The notes: generated by a model from the letters alone, not told the origin. 12,091 nt of DNA from CAZCVI01 sp964502145 (GCA_964502145.1 CAZCVI010000137.1:1-12091), one strand, 5' to 3'. Shown: positions 1 through 6,045, counted from the stretch's first letter. Numbers and translations are program-made.

Positions 1-35
1 TTGAGATAATTTTCCTGGGTGTTTTTTGAAAGATT

Positions 36-749
36 GTGCAAGACCATGTCCTCACGCATTCGTTGCCGCAAGGGACTTTCGTGGGGGTTTTGCCAGAGAG
101 TATCAAAACCATATTTCAAAAAAATGAATTCTTGTCCCATTATGGATATCCAAGATTGGATGATACCAATAATACCACGATCAAGTATTTGAAATTGAAA
201 CCGACTGATGGACGTTTTTTTCGTGGTTATATTTTTGATGAATTATTAAATCATTCCGAACTGCCGGAAATATCTCCTGAACTGAAAAAAAAAATAACCG
301 AAGCCATTTATGAGGTATTTATTAACGCCCGGATTCATAGTGAATCAGAATTCATATATACCTGTGGACAAATCTTTCCCCGGAAGCATCAGATTGAATT
401 TACAGTGACTGATACGGGTATTGGCTTTAAAAATTGTATTAGTAAGAGGTTCAACAAAATTCTTTCGTCAACGCAGGCGTTAAAATGGGCCACAATGGAC
501 GATCATACCACAAAACAAGGGATATCAGGTGGAATCGGGCTTGCTATATTAAAGGAATTCGTAAAAAAGAATAAAGGAAAAATTCAGATCATCAGCGATG
601 ATGGTTTTTATCAAATGGCTGATGGTCAAGAATGGACCAGAGAATTTTCCGGTGCCTTTCCCGGAACAGTGGTCAATATGGAGTTTAGAACTGATGATAC
701 CTCATCATATGCCTTACTGGATGAAATAACCAATGATGATATCATCTAA
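36..749 (+). CDS. GHKL-type ATP-binding protein (HATPase_c), partner of a STAS-like protein
   Basis: The 237-residue product has the Bergerat-fold boxes of the GHKL family. These are an N-box around E93 and N97 followed by His-Ser at 101-102, a G1 box DTGIGF (126-131) and a G2 box GGIGLAIL (165-172). There is no histidine phosphotransfer domain or membrane segment, so it resembles a soluble anti-sigma-type ATPase more than a sensor kinase. The next gene, 12 bp downstream, is STAS-like, so the two probably form a switch pair comparable in logic to anti-sigma/anti-anti-sigma couples (inference). The GTG at 36 is the earliest start possible, because an in-frame TGA lies at 27-29. I see no good ribosome site before it, so the true start may be later or the N-terminus may be shortened. 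The fold assignment is firm; the cellular role is not known. Confidence 0.8.
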   Translation: MQDHVLTHSLPQGTFVGVLPESIKTIFQKNEFLSHYGYPRLDDTNNTTIKYLKLKPTDGRFFRGYIFDELLNHSELPEISPELKKKITEAIYEVFINARIHSESEFIYTCGQIFPRKHQIEFTVTDTGIGFKNCISKRFNKILSSTQALKWATMDDHTTKQGISGGIGLAILKEFVKKNKGKIQIISDDGFYQMADGQEWTREFSGAFPGTVVNMEFRTDDTSSYALLDEITNDDII

Positions 750-761
750 CAGGAGAGTATT

Positions 762-1109
762 ATGGAAGCAATTATGATCAACGTATTCAATACAGTCGGC
801 AATTCATTCTGTGTCGAATCGGACGATGGGGATAAGGTGTATGCCCTTCTAAAAAAAGCCTTGCTGGAAGAAAAAAAGGTAAAACTCACCTTTCAGAATG
901 TCCAATTACTCACATCTGCTTTTTTAAACACGGCTATTGGTCAGGTGTACCGGGATTTCCCAGAAGATAAGATTAAGAGACTTCTCTCTGTAGAGCAACT
1001 TTCTCAGGAAGATATGGCTTTGTTAAAAAGAGTGACCAGTACTGCAAAATTATATTATAAAAACCCTGAACGAATGCAGGAATCTATTAACGAAATCCTG
1101 GGAGACTAA
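762..1109 (+). CDS. STAS-like domain protein (DUF4325 type)
   Basis: The 115-residue protein has the DUF4325/STAS-like pattern. After a short N-terminal strand, a central VKLTFQNVQLLTSAFLNTAI segment (about 46-65) corresponds to the strand-turn-helix where STAS proteins carry a phosphorylatable Ser or Thr. The C-terminal part contains the familiar LLKRVTSTAKLYYKNPE-like run. The start ATG follows an AGGAG site (752-756), 12 bp after the stop of the ATPase gene, so the two are translationally linked. STAS domains commonly bind GHKL ATPases and are regulated by phosphorylation, so the upstream ATPase is the likely partner (inference). An alternative start is the ATG at 774. The family call is good; the output of the switch is unknown. 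Confidence 0.78.
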   Translation: MEAIMINVFNTVGNSFCVESDDGDKVYALLKKALLEEKKVKLTFQNVQLLTSAFLNTAIGQVYRDFPEDKIKRLLSVEQLSQEDMALLKRVTSTAKLYYKNPERMQESINEILGD

Positions 1110-1111
1110 CT

Positions 1112-1213
1112 ATGGCGCTGTGCAAAGAAAATAGTTTTGTGCTGCTAACAAACGATCAGGATTTTGCCAGCGCTGATCTGGAAATCCTGACTACGAATCC
1201 AAAATTATTATAG
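1112..1213 (+). pseudogene. Remnant of a PIN-like domain gene (C-terminal end only)
   Basis: A 33-codon frame starts 2 bp after the STAS-like gene stop. It contains FVLLTNDQDF followed by a tail ending NPKLL. The pattern hydrophobic-LxTxDxDF is the last acidic motif of many PIN-domain nucleases, and it normally sits near the C-terminus of a protein of about 130-170 residues. Here the N-terminal and central parts, with the other catalytic acids, are absent, so the frame cannot encode an active PIN nuclease. The simplest reading is an internal deletion that joined the operon to the end of a third gene. It could instead be a chance small frame or a real micro-protein. The motif is visible; the identification is inference. 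Confidence 0.4.
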
Positions 1214-1294
1214 ACAAATTCGCCTACGCTCTGATTGACAGGAGAAAATAACATCGCGTTTCCTGGGGGTGTCTGGTGGCTAAGAAAAAATAAA

Positions 1295-1323
1295 TTGACT
1301 TCACTGTGTGATTCGGGTATAGT
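1295..1323 (+). promoter_or_regulatory. Sigma-70-type promoter of the TIR-NLR gene
   Basis: TTGACT (1295-1300) and TATAGT (1318-1323) are separated by 17 bp. The predicted start site is near 1330, giving a leader of about 12 nt that holds a GGGAG ribosome site (1332-1336) before the ATG at 1342. A second copy of the -10 region, leader and start lies at 4329-4416. Confidence 0.65.
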
Positions 1324-1341
1324 TTTGCTTTGGGAGTCTAA

Positions 1342-3757
1342 ATGGCGAAAAAGATTTTTATCAGTTACTGTCATGGGAATAAAAAGTTTAAGGATTCATT
1401 GCTTAAGCAGTTGGAACTTTTAAAGTTGGCAGGGGTATGTCACCCATGGGATGACAGTCAAATCAACACGGGCTCGCCGTGGTTTAATGAAATCGAGTGT
1501 GTTCTGCATGAATCCTCAATCGTTGTATTAATGGTCAGTGAAGGGTTTTTAAAGTCCGATTTTATTATGAATACGGAGTTACCTATTATTAAGCAATGCT
1601 ACGAGAAGAAAAAAATCACTGTTTTTCCTCTCTTTGTGAATCGCTGTAAGTGGCAACAGAACTCTTTTATTAATAGCCTTCAAGGCTTTCCCGCAGATGA
1701 CACGACCTTGGAAGAGTGCAATGAAATAAAGCAGATTGAACTGATACGCGAATTCTCGGGGAAGATCGCCACGGCTCTGAAAAATAACGAACCCGCCCAA
1801 CCCTGTTTATTATTTTCCCCATTGCCACCGAGGGTCATCGAATTGATTGGCCGGGAAGAGGAACTGGCGCAATTGGCGATAAAATTAAACTCCTCGGAAC
1901 GGGTGGTTTTGGTCAACGGCCTGGGTGGCATCGGCAAAACGGAAGTATGCAAAACTTTTTTTATGAACCATTATACGGGGTATTGTTTCGCGGCTTGGGT
2001 GGATTGGATTTCGTCGGTACGGCAATCGTTGGTGTTGGTGCTGGGGGATGAGGCGTGCGGGTTCATCGAAACGAACAAAACGGATACAGAAGATGAACGG
2101 TTTAAAAAGATTTTGGCCAAACTGCGCCACATGCGACACTCCTTTTTATTGGTCTTGGATAACATTGAGAACCCGGAGGACCCGGATTTGCTTTTATTGG
2201 CTGGTTTGCCTGCGACAGTAAAAATTCTGACCAGTTCCCGCAGTGAGATTGAGGGGTATGAGATGCTTGGTCTTGATTTTTTAAGTCCGGGGCAATGTCG
2301 GGAATTATTTTACCGCTTTTACACGGGGAAAGGGGATGATGAGGCGGTGAAACAGGTGGTGGAGTTATGTGGTTATCACACCTTAACTGTGGAATTGGTG
2401 GCGAAAACGGCTTTTTACGCGGGGAAAAGTATTCGGTGGCTTTATGAGACGTTAACGGCGCGGGGATTTAATTTGAATGCGGTGACGGACGGGAAAATAA
2501 AGACGTTCTGGCACAATGAAAGGGAGAAGAAGCCGTTTTTTGATCATCTGGTGAAGGTGTTTGATATTTCGGCTGTAACTAAAGCGGAGTTGGTAGTATT
2601 GGGGAATGTATCGCTGTTACCTGCGAAGTATATTTCGATGGAATGGGTGCAGGAATGGCTGGAACTGCGGGGCATGGACGAGATTTATGGTTTGGTGGAG
2701 CGAGGGTGGTTCAAGCGGGATGGTGAGGCGCGTATTTATATGCATCCGGTGATTCAGGAGGTGGTGCGCTACCGGTTCAAACCCAATGCGGAGAAATGCC
2801 GGGTGTTAATCGGGTCGCTGACGTGGAAACTTAAGAATAATCCGGGTGATAATCCGTTGGATAAGAAAGAGTTTGTCCCCTTTGCGGAATCGGTGGTGTC
2901 TGGGCTGGCCACGGAAGAAAAGGATGCGGAATTGGCCACACTGGCGAATAATTTGTCCACGATTTACTGGGCTATGGGTCAATTGGAGCGGGCGTTGGAA
3001 TTTCAATTGAAAGCCTTAACCATCCGGNNNNNNNNNNNNNNNNNNNNNNNNNNNNNNNNNNNNNNNNNNNNNNNNNNNNNNNNNNNNNNNNNNNNNNNNN
3101 NNNNNNNNNNNNNNNNNNNNNNNNNNNCAATTGGAGCGGGCGTTGGAATTTCAATTGAAAGCCTTAACCATCCGGGAAAAGAGTCTTGAGGAAAATCATC
3201 CCGACTTAGCCCAGTCGTACAATAATATATCCATGATTTACAAGGATATGGGTCAATTGGAGCGGGCGTTGGAATTTCAATTGAAAGCCTTAACCATCCG
3301 GGAAAAGATTCTTGGGGAAAATCATCCCGACTTAGCCTCGTCGTACAATAATGTATGCACTATTTATTATAACATGGGTCAATTGGAGCGGGCGTTGGAA
3401 TTTCAATTGAAAGCCTTAACCATCTGGGAAAAGAGTCTTGGGGAAAATCATCCCGACTTAGCCACGTCGTACAATAATATATCCATGATTTACCAGGATA
3501 TGGGTCAATTGGAGCGGGCGTTGGAATTTCAATTGAAAGCCTTAACCATCCAGGAAAAGATTCTTGGGGAAAATCATCCCTCCTTAGCCACGTCGTACCA
3601 TAATCTGTCCACCCTTTATCTGGACAAAAAAGACTATCCTGCCGCGCTCAGCTATTCCGCAAAAGCTGTGGCCATCATGAAGAAACTCTTCCCTGGCGGG
3701 CATCACAATCTGACGATATTTGAAGAGAACATGGCGGTTATCAAGGAATATCTGTGA
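1342..3757 (+). CDS. TIR / NB-ARC / TPR protein (bacterial NLR-like STAND ATPase), interrupted by an assembly gap
   Basis: The N-terminal TIR domain (about 3-145) starts KKIFISYCH and includes a glutamate at 79 (SDFIMNTELP) in the position of the catalytic Glu of NAD-cleaving TIR domains. The NB-ARC module follows: Walker A NGLGGIGKT (192-200), Walker B FLLVLDN (268-274), a sensor-like ILTSSR (295-300) and an MHP motif (467-469) in the winged-helix region. From about residue 526 come 42-residue kinesin-light-chain-type TPR repeats, ending in a degenerate unit. Proteins with this order sense a ligand through the repeats, oligomerise, and trigger TIR NADase activity. Anti-phage defence is the likely role (inference). 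The 100-N gap shifts the nominal frame, but the 126-bp repeat spacing predicts a missing length that is a multiple of three, so the gene is probably intact. The ATG has a fair ribosome site. Confidence 0.85.
2980..3631 (+). repeat. 126-bp tandem repeats encoding 42-residue TPR units
   Basis: Units begin at 2980 (cut by the gap after 48 nt), 3128, 3254, 3380 and 3506. The first 45 nt are identical in all five, covering QLERALEFQLKALTI. Differences cluster in the second half: the codon after TI, the first residue of the SLG/ILG segment, and the helix that reads SYNNISMIYxDMG. Between the three complete full-consensus units, almost every difference changes the amino acid. A degenerate unit precedes 2980 and another follows 3631. 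The near-identity explains why the assembly broke here. Confidence 0.95.
3028..3127. other. Assembly gap (100 N) inside the TPR array
   Basis: Exactly 100 N, the conventional placeholder for a gap of unknown size. The gap begins 48 nt into one repeat unit and the sequence resumes at the first base of another. The real missing length should therefore be 126k minus 48 (78, 204, 330 and so on). All of these are multiples of three and restore the reading frame. Confidence 0.97.
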
Positions 3758-3873
3758 AGGGGAAATGGGGGGTAACTATGGATGCTCTGCCGTTCCCATA
3801 AAATTTTGGCATCTTCCAGTGTTTCGGCGGCTTTCTCGCGACGGTACGTAATTAAATCTTTTTCCCAGGTCAT
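3703..3873 (-). pseudogene. Truncated HEPN-domain toxin gene (N-terminal fragment)
   Basis: The ATG at 3873 overlaps the MNT stop codon (ATGA overlap), as in many MNT/HEPN pairs. The first 30 or so residues (MTWEKDLITYRREKAAETLE, then DAKILWERQS) look like the first helix of a HEPN protein. Similarity stops at about residue 33 (near 3775), where a proline-rich run begins. The frame then reads antisense through the end of the NLR gene to a TGA at 3703. The RxxxxxH ribonuclease motif of HEPN toxins lies in the missing C-terminal part, so no active toxin can be made. The breakpoint coincides with the end of the NLR cassette, which suggests that arrival or rearrangement of that cassette destroyed the gene. 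Confidence 0.6.
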
Positions 3874-4196
3874 ATTCTAAGGCCCTCGTTTTGGAGAGTT
3901 TGGTGGAAGGGCATCACCGCAGCCATGGGTGACTGCCAAAATTCTTTTGAACGCACCACAATACCAAAAACAACATCATGCTTGAGCTCTATTTCATAAG
4001 ACAGATCAATCACCCTCTCTTTCACATCGGTATCCACCAAACCGGGCATCAACACCAAAATATCAATATCTGAATCAGGTCTATAGTCCTTTCGCGCCAC
4101 TGAACCAAATAGATACAGTTCTACCTCTGGGCCGAAAAAGTTTTTCAGCATTCCTTTTAACTCCAGAAGAGAACTTTTTATACTCTTATCATTCAT
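3870..4196 (-). CDS. Minimal nucleotidyltransferase (MNT) antitoxin
   Basis: The 108-residue protein is a full-length MNT-fold nucleotidyltransferase. It has GS at 31-32 and the metal-binding pair D43/D45 in the GSVARKDYRPDSDIDIL segment, plus a later Asp (D74, in HDVVFGIVV) in the position of the third carboxylate. Proteins of this family pair with HEPN toxins and, in characterised pairs such as MntA/HepT, inactivate them by adding AMP to the toxin. The ATG has an AAGG ribosome site about 8 nt upstream and a strong promoter further out (4215-4243). The adjacent HEPN gene survives only as a fragment, so this antitoxin is orphaned at this locus. It may act on a HEPN protein elsewhere or simply be decaying. 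All the catalytic residues I can check are present. Confidence 0.85.
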   Translation of the reverse strand: MNDKSIKSSLLELKGMLKNFFGPEVELYLFGSVARKDYRPDSDIDILVLMPGLVDTDVKERVIDLSYEIELKHDVVFGIVVRSKEFWQSPMAAVMPFHQTLQNEGLRI

Positions 4197-4214
4197 TGCT
4201 AAACCTTTTAAACT

Positions 4215-4243
4215 AATATAACCTTTTCACGACAATCTGTCAA
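4215..4243 (-). promoter_or_regulatory. Promoter of the MNT gene
   Basis: On the minus strand, TTGACA (4243-4238) and TATATT (4220-4215) are spaced by 17 bp. The predicted start is near 4208, leaving a 12-nt leader before the ATG at 4196. Confidence 0.7.
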
Positions 4244-4315
4244 TCCATTTTTTGCTTTCTTCAAATTTATGGGGAAAAAATTAATGGAGAAGGGAGACTG
4301 AAGCATAGAAAAAAC

Positions 4316-4344
4316 TTGATTTCTCCTCGTGATTCGGGTATAGT
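4316..4344 (+). promoter_or_regulatory. Promoter before the TIR remnant
   Basis: TTGATT (4316-4321) and TATAGT (4339-4344) are separated by 17 bp, the same geometry as the promoter of the intact NLR gene. The -35 box and the first part of the spacer differ in sequence from the other copy. Similarity starts only at 4329, yet both copies keep a working-looking -35. Confidence 0.55.
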
Positions 4345-4416
4345 TTTGTTTTGGGAGTCTAAATGGCGAAGAAGATTTTTATTAGTTACTGTCATGCTGA
4401 TGTGGAGTTTAAGGAT
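4329..4416 (+). repeat. Direct repeat of the NLR promoter/start region (other copy 1308-1395)
   Basis: The 88-bp segments at 1308-1395 and 4329-4416 align without gaps, with 78 identities by my count. The alignment covers the -10 box, leader, ribosome site and first 18 codons (MAKKIFISYCH, then a diverged tract, then FKD). The two copies lie about 3 kb apart in the same orientation and flank the NLR gene plus the HEPN/MNT locus. Confidence 0.85.
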
Positions 4417-4485
4417 AAGAAGGAATACACCACGTGCAACGAACGCAACATTATTATAATCTTTATGCCATCATTTAGGAATTGA
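4363..4485 (+). pseudogene. Remnant of a second TIR-domain gene (N-terminal stub)
   Basis: The ATG and ribosome site match those of the NLR gene at 1342. The product starts MAKKIFISYCHADVEFKD, the first strand and loop of a TIR domain, and then loses all similarity. It runs through unrelated residues to a TGA at 4483-4485 after 40 codons. The BB-loop, catalytic glutamate, ATPase and repeats are missing. The stub has its own promoter (4316-4344) and could still be transcribed towards the convergent Rpn gene. It is either the scar of a duplicated NLR gene or the left-over end of a recombination event. Confidence 0.75.
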
Positions 4486-4512
4486 AGAATTGCAGACAGG
4501 CCGATTTATCTA

Positions 4513-4692
4513 TTATCCTTGGGCCATTTTTTCGCGCATACTATTTATTTTTTCAACTGGGACGCCTGTAATTCTCTCAATTGTGTTTATAGGTAGGCCC
4601 TCCTTAAGGGACCTTTTTATAATTTCCCAGGTAGTCTCTTTTTTTCCTTCTTTTTTTCCACTGGCTTTCCAGCTATCGGCGATGGTTTTCAT
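4513..4692 (-). CDS. Internal in-frame small ORF within the Rpn gene (possible gene-within-gene antitoxin)
   Basis: An ATG in the Rpn reading frame at 4692 would make a 59-residue protein identical to Rpn residues 259-317 (starting MKTIADSWKASGKKEGKKE). It is preceded by a perfect AAGGAGGT Shine-Dalgarno sequence at the ideal 6-nt spacing, better than the site for the full-length start. In enteric Rpn genes, a small protein translated from inside the 3' end has been reported to bind and restrain the full-length nuclease (recalled literature). The arrangement here matches that. The product lacks the nuclease core and would keep only the basic helical C-terminal domain. Translation is inferred from the ribosome site only. 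Confidence 0.55.
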   Translation of the reverse strand: MKTIADSWKASGKKEGKKETTWEIIKRSLKEGLPINTIERITGVPVEKINSMREKMAQG

Positions 4693-5466
4693 TACTTTAC
4701 CTCCTTCATCTTTTAAATTGGCGGCCTTGACCATAAATTCATCTTTCTTGTCTTTCGGCAATTTACTGACCAGATATTCGAACAGGGTTTCAAGATACTC
4801 GGCCTCTTTATTTTTATCATTAAATTCATCGAATAATTTCAATATTCCTGACAGTTTACTAAGTAATAAGGGTCCCAAGACATATTTCAGCGTAAATAAG
4901 GCAATTCTTAACCTGACTTCGCCTTTAATGTCCTCATCTGGCAATTGGGAAATATCGTACAGTCGATAATGGAAATTGGGAATATATTCCCACACGTGAT
5001 TCATCAAATCATCGGGTACTTCGAACAGAGAAATAAACTGGGTGTCGACATCCCATTCCATTTCGCCATGATAAATCAGCATTGGCAGGATAACTGGCAA
5101 CTTCTTGGCTCCCTTATGCTGCTTCAAAAACAATTCCCAGATTCTGACGAGATATTTTAAGAGTTGAAATGCCACCATGGGCGCTTTCTGGCTTTTATGC
5201 TCGATCAATAGGTAGATAAACGCCATAGCCCCATCTAACTTGACCTCATAAATCAAATCGGAAAAATATCTGGACATCTTCTTGTCAACAAAGGAATCCT
5301 TGGCAATTTTCAAGCTCTCAAAGTCGAGATGCTTAATGATTTCGGCAGGAAGATAGTTCTGAAAAAAACTGAGGGCGGTCTCTTTTTCACTCAGAGTGCT
5401 ACGGACGAACTCATCGTTCTTCATATGGTGTTTCTTGGATTCATCTTTTTTCTTTTTTTCTGCCAT
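4513..5466 (-). CDS. Rpn family recombination-promoting nuclease / putative transposase (PD-(D/E)xK)
   Basis: From the ATG at 5466 the product has 317 residues, close to the usual Rpn (Transposase_31) length. The PD-(D/E)xK core is visible: D70 in FSDLIYEV, then E89 and K91 in LLIEHKS. Many relatives have EHQS, so Lys here restores the classical ExK. The family landmark LPMLIYHGE follows at about 128-135. The C-terminus is basic, with a helical tail (KKEGKKE and ITGVPVEKI). Characterised Rpn proteins are DNA endonucleases that raise RecA-independent recombination. The start is supported by a consensus promoter immediately upstream; codons 5' of 5466 overlap the divergent gene and are not Rpn-like. 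An alternative start is the ATG at 5424. The 3' end contains a second, well-equipped start at 4692. Confidence 0.85.
   Translation of the reverse strand: MAEKKKKDESKKHHMKNDEFVRSTLSEKETALSFFQNYLPAEIIKHLDFESLKIAKDSFVDKKMSRYFSDLIYEVKLDGAMAFIYLLIEHKSQKAPMVAFQLLKYLVRIWELFLKQHKGAKKLPVILPMLIYHGEMEWDVDTQFISLFEVPDDLMNHVWEYIPNFHYRLYDISQLPDEDIKGEVRLRIALFTLKYVLGPLLLSKLSGILKLFDEFNDKNKEAEYLETLFEYLVSKLPKDKKDEFMVKAANLKDEGGKVMKTIADSWKASGKKEGKKETTWEIIKRSLKEGLPINTIERITGVPVEKINSMREKMAQG
4699..4706 (-). promoter_or_regulatory. Strong internal Shine-Dalgarno sequence
   Basis: The minus strand reads AAGGAGGT (4706-4699), then AAAGTA, then ATG (4692-4690). The site lies inside the Rpn coding sequence, where it encodes part of KDEGGKV, so it could in principle be a coincidence of coding. 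The exact anti-16S match at optimal spacing makes internal initiation likely. Confidence 0.6.
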
Positions 5467-5472
5467 ATAGGT

Positions 5473-5501
5473 ATTATAAATAGAAGTCCTGCTTTTGTCA
5501 A
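5473..5501 (-). promoter_or_regulatory. Full-consensus promoter of the Rpn gene, apparently leaderless
   Basis: On the minus strand, TTGACA (5501-5496) and TATAAT (5478-5473) are separated by exactly 17 bp, a perfect sigma-70 consensus. Seven bases beyond the -10 box lies 5466, the A of the ATG, so the mRNA would begin at or within a base or two of the start codon. No ribosome site fits between them. Confidence 0.75.
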
Positions 5502-5568
5502 TTTTGAGCAGGGAGAAAAAAAACTTCGAGAAGAATTGGGAACAAACATATTTTTCTGGCGGATTTAT

Positions 5569-5601
5569 CGTGTTGACAAACACGGTGTTTCCTGTTATAT
5601 T
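5569..5601 (+). promoter_or_regulatory. Promoter of the efflux operon with an operator-like palindrome over the -35 box
   Basis: TTGACA (5573-5578) and TATATT (5596-5601) are 17 bp apart. A perfect inverted repeat, CGTGTT (5569-5574) and AACACG (5579-5584) around GACA, covers the -35 box. This is where a repressor would block RNA polymerase. The 17-bp spacer is not the long spacer of MerR-type promoters. The predicted start site, 5608, is the A of the first ATG. That the site is metal-responsive is inferred from the operon. Confidence 0.65.
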
Positions 5602-5607
5602 GTGAGT

Positions 5608-6033
5608 ATGCACAATGGTTTGTTCCGATTCGTTATTTTTATCCTGATACTGCTCACAGCGGTCAGTTCCGAGGTGCCACTGGTGCTTTGTTTCGGCGAA
5701 GACGGCCATGTGCGCTTCGAAATGGCCGGGATAGACCCTATTCACCACCTGACTGAACCGCTGGTTGACGAAAACGACATCCCCTTCGAACCGATGAATA
5801 AAGATAAAGAAGACTGCGGCAATTGTTTGGACTTGCCTTTCTTTAGTTTTCGCTTCATTAATGATAAATCATTGAACTCGAACGCTTTAAAACGCTTCAT
5901 CACAACAGCTCTACCTCCACAACACTGGATAGCCACTACATACTCCCCTCAACTGGGAAAAAACCTGTGCGCACCGCCTTTTTTTATCTCTTCTTTTAAC
6001 ACCACTATGCAAAATATCGCCCTCCTCATTTGA
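5608..6033 (+). CDS. Small secreted Cys/His protein at the head of the efflux operon
   Basis: The 141-residue product starts MHNGLFRFVIFILILLTAVS, a clear signal peptide or N-terminal anchor. It then has CFGEDGH (28-34) and, 36 residues later, CGNC followed by LDLP (70-77). I recall short proteins with a C-[IF]-G-x-D-G-H motif followed by a CxxC-D-[IL]-P motif in front of RND metal-efflux genes; their function is not established. The paired Cys and His residues suggest periplasmic metal binding or sensing (inference). The ATG at 5608 was chosen because the promoter's predicted start site falls on it and the signal peptide begins there. An in-frame extension back to 5329 is antisense to the Rpn gene and lacks support. 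The C-terminal 60 residues show no recognisable motif. czcC follows 91 bp downstream. Confidence 0.7.
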   Translation: MHNGLFRFVIFILILLTAVSSEVPLVLCFGEDGHVRFEMAGIDPIHHLTEPLVDENDIPFEPMNKDKEDCGNCLDLPFFSFRFINDKSLNSNALKRFITTALPPQHWIATTYSPQLGKNLCAPPFFISSFNTTMQNIALLI

Positions 6034-6045
6034 TACAAAAACGAT

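Noticed and set aside
1308..1395. Transposon terminal repeat
   Set aside because: The two copies are direct, contain a promoter and coding start, and lack inverted ends or target duplications; gene duplication explains them better.
1235..1423. A 62-codon frame upstream of and overlapping the NLR start
   Set aside because: It spans the NLR promoter and the first codons in another frame and has no recognisable content; 1214-1294 otherwise shows nothing I can identify.
2980..3631. Diversity-generating retroelement target
   Set aside because: Changes between units are not limited to adenine positions, the variable sites lie in tandem repeats, and no reverse transcriptase or template repeat is present.
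4490..4969. A 159-codon plus-strand frame rich in Ser, Phe and Leu
   Set aside because: It is antisense to the Rpn gene; its composition is what results from reading a charged helical protein backwards, and it has no ribosome site.
5329..5607. A 93-codon N-terminal extension of the secreted-protein frame
   Set aside because: It is antisense to Rpn and would bury the signal peptide that begins at 5608; the promoter also points to 5608.
5467..5748. A 94-codon N-terminal extension of the Rpn frame
   Set aside because: It runs antisense through the secreted-protein gene and across the -35/-10 boxes of Rpn's own promoter; the residues are not Rpn-like.
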